DNA of 64,000 bases from Lasiosphaeria ovina (lineage: Eukaryota > Ascomycota > Sordariomycetes > Sordariales > Lasiosphaeriaceae), in contig JAULSN010000003.1 of the NCBI GenBank assembly GCA_033439765.1, positions 5,332,001 through 5,396,000 on the forward strand, given 5' to 3'. Both the position numbers and the translations under genes were made by a program. This document shows, in pieces, positions 1 through 10,482 of this stretch; position 1 is the stretch's first letter; each line of letters starts with the position of its first letter. The notes below the pieces were generated by a model. It worked only from the letters and a program-made list of their open reading frames with translations, was not told the DNA's origin and searched no databases.

Positions 1-37
1 TTTTGATTACGGCTTGTCGTGTCGTAGTTGCGTGGGG

Positions 38-608
38 CTAGCCCGGCTTCTGCGCCGTCCAGAATATGTACTCCATGTAGCTGTGGTAGTCGTTGTTTTT
101 CAGATCCTGGCGCACGCCCGCGAGGAAGACTTCGATTTCGACCTGAGACATGCCCAACGCGGCGAACGGCTTCGCCCCGAACACGCCCAGCATCTGCTCG
201 AGGGTGTGGCGGAAGTACAGCCCAACCAACCGTAACCGTTTGTCCTGCACGCAAGCTGTCAGTTTCGTTGTCTTGTTCTGTGCCGGTCGTCTAGCACGTT
301 CCCTGGAGGAGTTCCTTACCTTTGGCCACGTGCCCACGGGCACCTTGAACTTCTTGGCCGTTATGTTCACAAACCCGGCGGCCTTGATCGGCTCCTCGAG
401 CTTGGTGGCGATCTGCATGTCGGAGCCGAACTTTCTCAGGGCCTGCGCGGCTAGATTCAGAAACTTGCCCAAGCTGTAGTCGGCAGGGACCGTCCCGTCG
501 TCGCATAACGCGATGGCGCTGAGTTCTTGGCACTCGAACCAGCCCCCGGGCTTGAGGTGTCTGCTTGTCCAACACCCACGGTCAGCATCTGTCAACTCCA
601 TACCTATG

Positions 609-640
<32 letters not shown>

Positions 641-1663
641 CAAGACCGAGGGAAGGCGCTACTAGAACAGGGGGTGGCAAGACCAGCAGGCAAAGTGGTG
701 GGCCTTACGCGAAGGACTCGGCGAGGACTTTGTTGGGCCTCGTGAGCAGCGGGAACATCTGGCGCGCGTGCACGAAGTCGAAGCCTTCGCCGTTGAGCCA
801 GTCATCTTGGATGTCGTCGACAATGAAGCGCAAGTTGGGCGGCACCCAGAGCGGCTGTATTGGTGTGATATCGATACCCAACACCTCGGCCGAGGGGAAC
901 TGGTCGGCGACTGCGGATAGGGTCGTTAGTATGTAGGCTAACTAGGCGCGGCATTTCGGGACTGGCGGAGGGCAAAAGAAAAACCACACACCCTCAATCG
1001 CCCATATGCCTGTGCCGGTACCCAAGTCGATGATCTTCTGCGGACTGTCGCCTATCGGCGCAAAGAAGTGTATCCCGCTGCATGCAGAGCACGAATGCGT
1101 TAGTTTGGTTCTGGGGTCATCCGAGACATATGATGTCGGGAATGGAGGAATGAAGAATAAATCTCCTCCAAAGCACGAAGCAAGAGACTCGCACCGAGCA
1201 AAGGTAGAGCAGTACTGACTCGGTCAACTCCAGCATCATGGCGTGCTTCATGTCTTCGCGGCTCTGCTCCATGTCGTCGTTGGGGATCGGGTACCGCGAG
1301 TTCTTGTACGAGTGGTACTAATAAGGGAAGAAAAGGACGAAGCACACAAGGTCAGGAACTGTCGCTGGTTTATGGCGGAGAAAACAGGGGTTGCTGCCTG
1401 CTCACCCTTCTGCCATGCTCAAAGTTGTGCTCGTAGATGCTCGACGTGACGCTGGTGGAGGCGCCGCTCGCATTGTCGTCGATGTCCTGCGGCTCGAACT
1501 CGTCGCTCGACACATCCTCGGGCGCTGCGACCTCGATTGCGTCGGGCAGCGCAGTTGCGCTAGGAGACTCGGCGGCAGCTGGGCTTGCGGCGGTTGGACT
1601 TGTAGAGGCGGCGATAGCGCCAGTGGTAGCGTCCGGCTGGGCGCCTTCAGAGATCGCACCCAT
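38..1663 (-). CDS. LaeA-like SAM-dependent methyltransferase, 6 exons
   Basis: Probable class I S-adenosylmethionine methyltransferase of the fungal LaeA/TAM type; the substrate cannot be told. Exons read 1663-1406, 1317-1220, 1077-992, 910-709, 560-320 and 244-38, giving a 363-residue protein with consistent phases and GT/AG borders. The first ~75 residues are an acidic Ser/Ala/Pro-rich tail. A SIYEHNFEHGRRYHSYK stretch typical of the family follows, then LTDGIHFFAPIG, then SAM-binding motif I IIDLGTGTGIWAIE, an acidic ending GIDITPIQP for the ribose, and the post-core HLKPGGWFECQE. The C-terminus ends IFWTAQKPG, as in relatives. Family members include regulators of secondary metabolism and development, but most paralogues are uncharacterised, so the link to LaeA is by fold only. 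Confidence 0.85.
608..642. repeat. CAGG tetranucleotide microsatellite
   Basis: About eight uninterrupted GCAG/CAGG units lie inside the 148-bp intron (561-708) of the LaeA-like methyltransferase gene. Copy-number change here would alter intron length only. Confidence 0.9.
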
Positions 1664-3140
1664 CTGGCAGCGCGCCGCAGGTGTGCGGCTCTGCGCGGGG
1701 TTTTCGTCCGATCTTGATTAGGTGGTCGACGGATCGCTGCTTCGTTCTGCTAGTTGGATGTGGGCGGCGCGTTCCGCTGGTTGGATGTGGGCGGCGCGAT
1801 TCGCGGGTCGATGGAGCGAGCAATAGGCAGGCGCAGATCGAGAGATTGATGGGCTGACTTGACAGGGGCAGGTTCCTGGGACCCGGGGAGAAGAGAGGAA
1901 GAATCTAGAACCCAGAGCCGCCGGAATTCCAGCGCTCCGGCGCCGCAACTGCGAACGCAGGCAGGGGGGATGCAATAAAAGCAGTTAGGACGGCCAGGCC
2001 TTAGCGTCACTGTTAATTGGAGGCGCTGAATCGGGCATTGTCGTATTACATGTCTCAATCCGGACGCACCCGGCGTATTTGGCAGTATCCGTATACACAG
2101 TGACATCCAGAGCACAAAGCAGCGGAATTTTGCAGCCATCCTGGCTCTAATACATAAGGTAGCTTCCGGGAAGTGTAAATAATTACAACTTTAGTGATTA
2201 GATCCTGTTTCTTACACGAGGAGAGCTCCGCCATCAATTGCCATCGAGATGTCGAGTTATCTGGGTTGATGTTTCTGTCGACAGGACCTATCATCCCGCC
2301 CCTGGCCCAACCCTGGCCACTACACGTGTACTCGTACATGGTAAGCCCGCAGAATCGGCAATGTCACGACGCCGTCAGAACCATAAACCTGTTAGCGCAC
2401 GGGACGGACGTTGACCGGGAATCCCCCGCACTTGTTCCGGATTCTGGGGCACTCCTTTCCGTTATCAAGGCTATGCACAAAAGGGGTCTTCAGCATTCCC
2501 ACAATAACAAGACAACTGAATATAAGGCAAGACGTAATTTAGGTTGTTGGGCCATTGGATTTGCAGTGGGTTCTAATTTTTCTAACATAGTTAATCATGA
2601 TCCCCAACGGAAATGATGTGGACGGTTTCCATCTTCGGATTACTTCGGACTACTTCGGAATACCTCGGATTTAAGACGCAAAGTTATCCAAGATAAGCCC
2701 ATGATATGGGGATAGCCCATTCTATTATTAACAACCAAGTATTGAAAGTGAAATCGAGATAACCTCCAATGTAAAAACAATGTTGACACGTATATTAGAG
2801 TGGTGTGTTTCTTACCTCTGTTATTGTGATCAGTCACTTTCACGTGTGTTCCTCTTCATAATTACCGCGAAGGTCATAACGTTACCCCAAAGAATTTAAA
2901 TCACAATACGACATATCCACTATCCTTGGCATAATACACCAAACATAGAAAACGCTGAGATTCAGGACGTATGTACATATATCCCACTATTTTTCTCTGC
3001 TATATACATGGTTATTGCATCTGTCGGCCGTCAGACAACTACTCGTCAGGGTTACAAAAACACCTTGATTGCGGAGCACCTTTACCCCTTGGTCAGGGCG
3101 TTCTGGCGGCCCTGACCAGTTCTAGAACAGACAAGACGGC
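1664..3140. other. Gene-free stretch between methyltransferase and GH30 genes
   Basis: I see no credible coding region here. Around 1751-1799 an 18-20-bp GC-rich unit (TTGGATGTGGGCGGCGCG core) occurs twice in direct orientation just upstream of the methyltransferase start. Around 2634-2671 a ~10-bp unit of the form TTCGGANTAC recurs about four times. The stretch 2640-2960 is AT-rich. The rest is promoter of the methyltransferase and 3' flank of the galactanase-like gene. Confidence 0.5.
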
Positions 3141-4604
3141 TCACAACACCACGCCGGCAATCTCAAACGTCTGGACCGAGTTCTTCTCAAACTTGGACCA
3201 GAACTTCTTCCCGCTGATATGCGTGTCGCTGGCCGCAGCATACAGGCTGCCGCCGGAGCCGATCTTGGTCGTCCAGCGCTTGACGAGAGCGCCATCCACA
3301 CCGGGGGTACCAAAGCGCGAGAGGTCAAAGTTGAGGTACTGGGCATCGCCCCAGTTGACGGCAACAATCACAAGCGTGCGGGCAGCCGCGTCGTAGGCGG
3401 CGACTGCGTAGTCGGCACCGGCGTCGAGCACGCGCATGCCGGGGCGGATGTGGCGCGTGAACTGCGCCAGCACAAAGTACTTTTGGTTGACGGCGGCGAC
3501 CGTCTTGGCGTCATTGTCAGCATCGACAAGCCCCCAGCCCCCGCCGTCCAGCACCTGCCAGTACACCCAGGCCGTCGGCTTCAGCCACCGGAAGTCGAGC
3601 AGCAGGTTGCTGGCCAGCCGCTGGCCCGTCGCGTCGCCCTCGCCGTACTCGCTGTTCCACAGCTTCTTGCCTGCCGCCGTCGCCAGGCTGCGCACCTTGT
3701 CGCGCGCGCCCTTGTCGTACTGGTAGCCGTGCACGTTGATGCGGGCTACCTTGGACAGTGCGGCCGAGCCGAGTTTCTGGAGCGTGGTTACGGCCTGGTC
3801 GTAGTAGCTCTCGTCCGACGCCGAGATGATGGTCGCCGCGAGGCCGCGGCTGTCGAGCTCGGCGCGCATGTTGCCGATGACGGTGGCCTGCGTGGCGATG
3901 TCGAAGTGGCAGCCCTCCTGCGTGCCCGTCTTGCCGCTCCACCACGTCGCCGACGGCTCGTTGAACGGGTCGACGGCCTGGAACTTGAAGCCCCAGTTGT
4001 CGGCGGCGTACTTGGCGACGGTGGCCAGGTAGAGGGCGTGGTCCTTGTAGTTCCACGACTGCAGGTTGTCGCTGCCGCCGTCGTCGGAGCCCGCCGGGTT
4101 CTTGTTCTTTAGCATCCACCACATGGGCGAGTTGGAGAAGAGCTCGAACACGTCGGCGCCCCTGTCGCGCGCCTTCCACAGCATGTTGCGCTGCGCCGAG
4201 TCGACGTTCCAGTTCCAGCTGCTTGACGACGGGCTGGTGCTGGCCCAGTCATGCCAGAAGCCCTCCATCTCCCGCGACCGGATCATCTTGGGCGACACGG
4301 CCATCCTGGAGCCGTTGTAGCTGTTGGTGCTGCACGCCCCCGCGTTGTAGCGCACAATGTTGAGCCCCAGCCCCGGCACGGTCTTGCCTTTAAAAGTCTG
4401 CGTCTTGGTGGTGAAGAAGATGTCGGCCAGGTCGTCTCGCGTGCCAAAGGCTTGAGCCCACCATGCGAGCGAGGTGCCCCATCCCTCCCACGTTCCAAGG
4501 TTCGACTTGGCGTCGATGGTCGTGGTGAGATCTGCAGCTACCGTTAGGATGTTTGATATGGCAAAACACAGGCCGGTGGCCAACCGCAGCAGAGAATAAT
4601 GCAT
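3141..4604 (-). CDS. Secreted GH30 endo-beta-1,6-galactanase-like glycoside hydrolase
   Basis: Intronless, 487 residues. A hydrophobic signal peptide covers residues 1-23 or so, with a likely cut after TVAA. The body matches glycoside hydrolase family 30, most like the fungal endo-beta-1,6-galactanases (subfamily 5): N-terminal GWGTSLAWWA, PGLGLNIVRYNAGAC, the acid/base Glu in AVDPFNEPSA (Glu216) and the nucleophile Glu in LWNSEYGEGD (Glu319), then a C-terminal beta-sandwich side domain. The enzyme would act outside the cell on beta-1,6-galactan side chains of arabinogalactan proteins. Length and both catalytic residues are as expected, so it looks functional. The galactanase assignment is by resemblance; another GH30 specificity is possible. 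Confidence 0.88.
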   Translation of the reverse strand: MHYSLLRLATGLCFAISNILTVAADLTTTIDAKSNLGTWEGWGTSLAWWAQAFGTRDDLADIFFTTKTQTFKGKTVPGLGLNIVRYNAGACSTNSYNGSRMAVSPKMIRSREMEGFWHDWASTSPSSSSWNWNVDSAQRNMLWKARDRGADVFELFSNSPMWWMLKNKNPAGSDDGGSDNLQSWNYKDHALYLATVAKYAADNWGFKFQAVDPFNEPSATWWSGKTGTQEGCHFDIATQATVIGNMRAELDSRGLAATIISASDESYYDQAVTTLQKLGSAALSKVARINVHGYQYDKGARDKVRSLATAAGKKLWNSEYGEGDATGQRLASNLLLDFRWLKPTAWVYWQVLDGGGWGLVDADNDAKTVAAVNQKYFVLAQFTRHIRPGMRVLDAGADYAVAAYDAAARTLVIVAVNWGDAQYLNFDLSRFGTPGVDGALVKRWTTKIGSGGSLYAAASDTHISGKKFWSKFEKNSVQTFEIAGVVL

Positions 4605-5630
4605 CCTCGCGGTTGCGTCTAATTACTTGGTTGCCAAAGATAGATAACCCGAAAGAGTGACACCTGGCTGTCGGCGTCGTGATTCCAGTGCAGCCACAGC
4701 ATCTATCGGGGGGTATACGCTGCTCTTATACTCCCCGTGCAACCCGGATTTGAAGTAGCATTTCCCCGTACTGCGGCTGCAAAGATAATTGTCCCAGCTT
4801 GGCTACCGGGGTAGTCGGTAGATGTAGAGAGCCTTGTTTGTTTGAAATCGGCTGTTTTTGGCATTTCCACCAATGCAGGATCCTCGTCCAGAGTCAAATG
4901 AGCCTGCGGAGTTTAGTCCCCCGCAAAAAGAGTGGTGTCAGCCTGGATGGACGGGAGACTTCGGTCGGGGTGGATGCCAGAGGCGAAACAATCCTGGCAC
5001 TCACCGTCCCGACTATCCGGGGCTGAGTGCAACCGGGGAAGCAGGAGCCGAGCCTGAGGTTCCGTGGACGTGCTGGGCTTTGAATCACACCCTCAACACC
5101 AAGCCTCCCCCCGAAATGGTAATAACGAAGAAATGACCAATTCTGATCAGAAGCTAGGTACTCCGTACAGAAAGAAGCGAGCGCTCTAATTAGGTACCTT
5201 ACGTAGAAAGCCACTTTTCGATGTAATAACTACTATGAACTATTCTCTAAGGAAAAAAATGCAGCCCCATGGATATTAAGGCAACCAGTATAAAGAATTT
5301 ACCTACCTAATCACAGCGTAGGTTTAGTATTTAGACTAATTAATACACGAGAAAGCCGTCTGTTCCGAGGGTGGCGGGCGCGCCACTGCCAACGAAAGCC
5401 TAGGTTGTACATGTACAAGTACATGTAGAGATACGGCTTATTTATTAGCTTTTTACCAACCTAAGCCACCAAATGAAATTTCTAGCACCCGGCTGGAACC
5501 AACTGAGCATATTAAGGAAGGCGGGCGATTCCCGTCTCTTCTTTTCTCCATCCCACTTGACACTTGATAGCATCCTAATCTTTGTGTGGAAGTTATCCAA
5601 TTCGCAGCATCACACCAACTTACATTCAAT
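4605..5630. other. Gene-free stretch, GH30 promoter side
   Basis: Contains the upstream region of the galactanase-like gene. A near-palindromic GTACAT-rich tract lies at about 5406-5427. No coding region is supported. Confidence 0.45.
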
Positions 5631-6570
5631 ATGGACAGTCATATCGAGCAGATCACGACTACGAGATCTATATCTCAACTTGAGAGAATTGGCTATGGCT
5701 CCTGTGGGACTCTCTGGGCCGATGCGTTCGAGGATGTCGATGTAGACGCGCAACACTCAGCCATCGCGTTGAAGCGAGGAGACGGCCTTCCAGATCGATC
5801 CATCTCCAACGAAAGCCGTATTCATCGACAGATTCTATCGTCGATCCAGATGCACGGCAATAACCCGTTATTCTTCTGCGTTAATATTCCGTCGGCTATC
5901 GAGTTTTTTGCCTCCTCAATCTGACAAATGGAACAAGATTCTTCCGCGGCTCCCAACGGGGTTTATGGCGTGTGAAGCACTTATCAGCGAACGCATCTTG
6001 CCAGTGCCCCGCCAAACCCGTCGTCTCCTGGTATAAAGATTTTGGAATGGAGATGTTGACTCGGTAGTCAACGATAAACGAAACGAGCACTACCTCATCC
6101 GCCCGTACCTTGGTCGTCGCCGGCAAGGAGCACGGCAAAGTCGCCTGTAATCGATCAGCCTTCGCAATTATCCCCTTTACGCCGACCAGATCGAAGAACT
6201 GGGCCTTCCGATTGACGAATACGCGTCGGCGATGGCAGACACATTGGCATTTCTTCTCTGGACCGTGAGAGTTGATGCCAACGATGTCGAGTTCGTTCTC
6301 GCCCGCCCCCGAACCTTAGCAATAATCATAACCACCGAGTCGCACTCGCGGAACACAAGACCAGCAGCGCCGGGTCCGAGCGTTGGAACGACGGAGCTCA
6401 CTCCGGGAATTCTCGGTTCATATGCTATGTGGCTCCTCGATTTCGACTATTGTAAGGAACTCGATATGAACGGGACCGGTATTAATATCGCTGCCCAGCG
6501 GTTTTGGTGGAATGATCTATTCTACCCCAACCCGAATTGCAAATGTCCCGAGGACAAAAGACTCTGGGCA

Positions 6571-6578
6571 TTATTTAA
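6571..6578. repeat. MULE target-site duplication, left copy
   Basis: TTATTTAA, repeated at 8358-8365. The following G makes the match 9 bp, so the duplication is 8 or 9 bp, within the usual MULE range. Confidence 0.85.
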
Positions 6579-6637
6579 GAGCTTTGATCTACGCACCCAC
6601 CTACTTTTTCCACGCACCACCCTGGAGGTCCTTGGCA
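6579..6637 (+). repeat. MULE left terminal inverted repeat
   Basis: 59 bp, identical over its whole length to the reverse complement of 8299-8357. Starts GAGCTTTGATC and ends CCTTGGCA. Confidence 0.93.
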
Positions 6638-6757
6638 CCTGGTAACGCAGGGACCGCTTTTTGTATGGTAAAATGCCGTATTGCATGGCAGCCACCCAAC
6701 GCCCTACCGGCCACCAAGGAAGCCACTCAAAGTTAAAGGAAGCCCGGTAAAGTTAAG

Positions 6758-7917
6758 ATGCCACTATTTACACTTCCAAATGCCGGCATTGATACGCGGG
6801 CTTGGTGTTTTAAGGTCCGTAATGCGGGCACACGAACCACATCGCCAAACGAATCCAGTAACGGCTCAGTCAAGTCGGAAAACCTGTCGGCTCGGTCGGG
6901 CCTTACCGAAGTGTATGAGGCTGTTGATCGGCACATCAGCCGTCGTTACGACGCCTACAAAGAAGCAACAGCTGCATCGTCAAGTACTGTGCGGAAGTCA
7001 TACCTCAAGAAGAAGTGGCTTGGTGACTGCCTCATGCAGATCACTCGGTGGGCCCTTGATCTTCTTGTTGAACAACACCAAAGGATTACTTTCCCGACCA
7101 AAACAACACCCGGGCGACCTCTTCCCCCCTGCACTCAACAATTCAGTAGTCAATATGGTCTACCCTGTGCGCATAAACTACTCGAAAGGTTTAACGATGA
7201 CGAAGACGGCCCTCTAGTTAACCCTGCTGACTGCGACCGTGTCTGGCATCTCAGGAAGCATCGAGTAGGTCGTCAGGAATCTAATCATCTCTTCTTTCCT
7301 AGCTAATTTGCCTTCAGGATACGGAAAACAAATATCTACGGATCCGAGAGTCTGACAAAGCGGTCGCCAAAGGTCGCCCTGTCAATCAGGCCGGTCCATT
7401 TGGAAATGAAGCCATTCTACCAGAGCCGCCGGCGCCGAAGACAAAGACGAAAGCCCGGAGCGGCACGATTGCCCGGGACGCGCGGCGTTACTATTCGCAG
7501 TTTGAACTCGCCGGGCCGAGTCTTGAAGAGCAGGATGAACAAGATGCACAAGAAGAGATTGAGGTTGACTCGGACTGCATTGTCGTCGGTACAGGGCCAA
7601 GTCCAAAGAGAGGTCAGAAAAGGAAGGCAACAACACAACAGAGAGGAAAAGGAAAGAAGAGAAAGACAGCGAAGAAAGCGAGCCAGCCTGCACGGGCAAC
7701 CCGGGCGACCCGGCACAAGACCCCGGTTCCTGATCCTTACCTTGTCGAGGTAACGGAATGGAAGGCCCGCAGGGCTCAACGCCGTCAATTTTGGGAGGCA
7801 CACACTCATACTGAAGAGGAAGAAGACGCCTTCAATTCCATGGAAGAAGATGATCCTTTTCCTCGTAAGGAAAGTGACGATGTGGAGGACGACGACGACC
7901 CGGACTTTGTTTACTAG
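6758..7917 (+). CDS. MULE transposase C-terminal portion, 2 exons
   Basis: Exons 6758-7264 and 7318-7917 give 368 residues; the intron has GTAGGT and TTCAG borders and keeps phase. Residues ~120-140 contain a SWIM-like zinc finger (CTQQFSSQYGLPCAHKL), as found near the C-terminus of Mutator-like transposases. The preceding helices (VYEAVDRHISRRYDAYKEA) fit the region after the DDE core. The C-terminal third is basic then strongly acidic (KRKATTQQRGKGKKRK; EEEEDAFNSMEEDD). The catalytic DDE domain expected upstream is absent and only ~120 bp separates the ORF from the inverted repeat. The frame is open throughout, so a truncated protein could still be made, perhaps one that binds the repeats. 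Confidence 0.65.
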
Positions 7918-8298
7918 GTTACTAGTTAGATTGATAGACTCAACACCAAGGAATTGCATCACCATGTCAACAAATCCACTATGTCAGTATGCTAGATTCA
8001 ATGGATCATTCAGGCAACTGGGCGCCTGCCATAATATTTGGCTATTTTACGTGCAAATCCGGGCCTCAGAGTTGCCATTTGCAAGTTGCCTGTATTTCGA
8101 GGCTGACTCAGCAACGAAGAAATCGTCAAAATGGAAAACACCACGGCAAACGCGTCTTGAGGGCTTTTGAAGGTTTTGACGGCTTCAACGCCGTTGACCC
8201 GGGCTGCCGGGCTGCATGGCAGGCATATGGGCGGTTGGATCGTATTTCAGGATTTTACCGGCTTAAATTAGGCTCTGAGTATCTCAGTTGCCAGCAGC

Positions 8299-8357
8299 TG
8301 CCAAGGACCTCCAGGGTGGTGCGTGGAAAAAGTAGGTGGGTGCGTAGATCAAAGCTC
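8299..8357 (-). repeat. MULE right terminal inverted repeat
   Basis: 59 bp, exact reverse complement of 6579-6637. Followed directly by the second copy of the target-site duplication. Confidence 0.93.
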
Positions 8358-8365
8358 TTATTTAA
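8358..8365. repeat. MULE target-site duplication, right copy
   Basis: Second copy of TTATTTAA. It continues into the final codons of the DUF3669 pseudogene. Confidence 0.85.
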
Positions 8366-8390
8366 GGACAAGTTTACTAGATCCAGTTGA

Positions 8391-9169
8391 TTAATTCTAG
8401 AAGGAGAGTGCGAAGCAATTCAAGAGCTGCTAGAGCTATTAATAGCAGGGATTGTGCAGACAATAGGTGTCTATTCTAAAGGCACCTAATTAGGTGGCGA
8501 ACACGGAATATTTGTAATTAAATCATCAAATACCTACTTTATGAGCCCGCGTTCCGTGGACACGTGCTGCAGGAGAGGCTCCTGCGCAGGGCAGCCAGAC
8601 TGACTAGGACAATCAACAGGCTTGTTGACACATTTCCAAAAAGAAATTCAAGGAAAAAATGGATTCGCCAGCGCCACATAGTAAGAAACGAGTCGAAATA
8701 GCGTGGGGTATCATGAGAAGTATAATCGTCGCCGCGCCTCTTCCTTGAGCAAGCAAACATCCCGACCTAGCACTAATCACAAATCTCACCAACCCGAGCC
8801 ATCGCCATCTATTCCATAACCACGATTGTTGTTTCCAGATCCAGGCCTTTGGGACCAGTGCGGCCAGTAGCTGCCTCTCCTATCGCCCCCGATTGTGGAG
8901 CTATTTCTGCACGACGGTTGTTCGTGGGATTCTCTATCTCCAAAGGGCCACATGGCCACGAAGCAGACCTCGTCGTATTCGCAGAGAGGACACTGTTTCC
9001 ACCTTGTCCACTACAGGCGATCTACCAATTCTTGAAAAATCTTTACGGCTGCTGAAAGCGAAACCTGGTCTGCGTAGGGATCCGCCACGACGAGTTTCCG
9101 GACGGAGAACAGCGCCGAACATATGCTCGACGTGACGTGTTCTATCCCGGCAAGGATCAAGCGGTCCTC
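8391..9169. other. Gene-free stretch after the DUF3669 relic
   Basis: No supported gene. On the plus strand at about 8555-8690 a short open stretch reads QERLLRRAARLTRTINRL and then a basic tail, which resembles fragments of mobile-element proteins but is too short to assign. Confidence 0.35.
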
Positions 9170-10482
9170 CTATGTCTGCGGGACAAGAAGGGCAGTGTCG
9201 TGTTTCGTGCACCGTTCGAGCTCAACCTTTCCCATCTCTTTCTTACCCTCCGGAGGATAGTCGATATGAAGATTCAGGAGCTGGTTGATGGCGCCCCGTA
9301 TGGCGCCTAGAGACTTGGTTTTGTCCGCCATGCTCTTGAGCCTGTCTGCGTATCGGGCGACAATCATGTCCGCGACTCCCTGCCAATTAATGGAGCTTGC
9401 GGGTGTGTCCCTGCTACGCGCCTTGACGACCTCTGCAAGCCGCAGCCTGATTGCATGCAGCTGCTTTTCGGTGGCGCCCGCCAAGCGCAGTAGCTCCGGG
9501 CGCTCGGGATCCGGGTTGGTGAGATTGACGGGGTAGAATAGCGCCGAGACCATGGAGGAAAAGTCCAGCACGGCGCGACCCGATCCGATGCCGTGATAGC
9601 GCTACGAGACGGCTCTCATATACTCGAGGTGGGAGACTTCAAAGTAGTCCCTTGACCCCGGGTCGGCGAGTGCGGGCCGCTGGCGCACAGAAACCACTTC
9701 GACGCTGTCGGAAAAGTTGCATTTGATTATCTCAAAGCCCGCCTCCATCCGAAGCACGCCCTGTAGCCCCCAGGCAACGGCAATGTCACACAGGTCCTGG
9801 CCGCGCTCGTAGTCTCTAATCGGATGCTCTGACCGGCTATTGCGGAGAAGGAAGTCCTGCGTGTCCAGCGTGCCGAGGTCTGTCTTACCGGCGCCCATTC
9901 CGTCGACGTAGAGAACACGGAGGGGCTTTGTTACTCGGTAGATTTGGAGATAGCCGGGGTACTCGTGAGGCTCTTCGTCGCCGTCGTCGTGCGCGGATTT
10001 AGCCTGCCCACCCTGTGCATGCTGGTTGAGGAGGCCAGGTGGAGGATCGGGCATGCGCCGAGATCTCCTCGGGCGTGCGAACTGCTCAGCATGCTCAATC
10101 TCAAAGGCTAGCCACTCAAAGCTCGGCGGCAGGTCGGGCACGTTATCGCCGTGATAGAGGAGGACATCGTTGGGCACCGTGGCCAAGAACAGCGAGAGGC
10201 CGTTGTGGTTCAGTGAAGACCCCCCTTGAGATTGTCAATACTTGTTTTAAAGATCTAAGAAATTATGATATTGAATAATGGCTTACACTGACGTAGCGCC
10301 GAGTGCACGGCGTTGAAGATGTGGAAACCATTGTGGCGGGCCGCTTCCTCGCTGGGTCCGAAGTCAAAATTTGGGGCAGGGTCTACGGCGACGTTAACGG
10401 CTGACGCGGCGCCCCAGAGGATTAGGAACGTGACCGCTGCCAAGCCGGCTGCAAAATGCCGCAGGACCGGGCGGTTTTTCAT
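9170..10482 (-). pseudogene. Fungal membrane-anchored protein of unknown function, broken
   Basis: Exon 1 (10482-10287) starts MKNRPVLRHF, followed by a hydrophobic signal anchor (AAGLAAVTFLILWGAASAV). After an intron with a GTAAGC donor, exon 2 from 10226 continues QWGSSLNHNG. I recognise this as a conserved Sordariomycete protein with no known function. Two lesions are visible. A 2-nt excess (or 1-nt loss) at about 10200 breaks the frame between NHNG and the downstream LSLFLATVP. An in-frame TAG at 9602-9604 interrupts MRAVS-stop-RYHGIGSGRA. Downstream the frame is open to 9170 (SSMVSALFYPVNLTNPDPER). Apart from these points the codons look well conserved, so decay is recent. A sequencing error could explain one lesion but less easily both. 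Confidence 0.7.

Larger units (their letters stand above)
6579..8357 (+). mobile_element. Mutator-like DNA transposon (MULE), 1779 bp, complete ends
   Basis: Perfect 59-bp terminal inverted repeats at 6579-6637 and 8299-8357 both begin GAGCTTTGATC. They are flanked by direct copies of TTATTTAA (6571-6578 and 8358-8365; the copies match over 9 bp if the following G is shared). The element carries one intron-containing ORF with a SWIM-like zinc finger of the MULE transposase type. It sits in the 3' end of the DUF3669 pseudogene, and removing it with one target copy restores a continuous reading frame at that point. The DDE catalytic core is not present, so it is probably an internally deleted, non-autonomous copy. 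The intact repeats suggest recent insertion. Confidence 0.9.
5631..8390 (+). pseudogene. DUF3669-family gene, decayed and split by a MULE
   Basis: From ATG 5631 the protein begins with the DUF3669 pattern (RIGYGSCGTLWA, then AIALKRGDG, NESRIHRQIL). Frame is lost near a T6 run at about 5901-5906. The family signal continues in another frame (LPRLPTGFMACEALISER, then HYLIRPYLGRR, LRNYPLYADQIEELGLP, AMADTLAFLLW, DANDVEFVLA, MWLLDFDYCKELDMN) but is broken by TAA codons at 6034 and 6148. At 6579, immediately after codons for LWALFK, a transposon interrupts the gene. The last codons (FKDKFTRSS and TGA at 8388-8390) lie on the far side, so the 3' end can be matched across the insertion. DUF3669 proteins are fungal and of unknown function. 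At least four lesions make this a pseudogene. Confidence 0.85.

Noticed and set aside
5404..5428. GTACAT-rich near-palindrome as a regulatory operator
   Set aside because: A simple repeat can produce it; no gene starts close by and no known factor fits.
8539..8760. Possible small minus-strand gene, or plus-strand mobile-element fragment
   Set aside because: Under 75 codons and the resemblance is too short to assign to any family.
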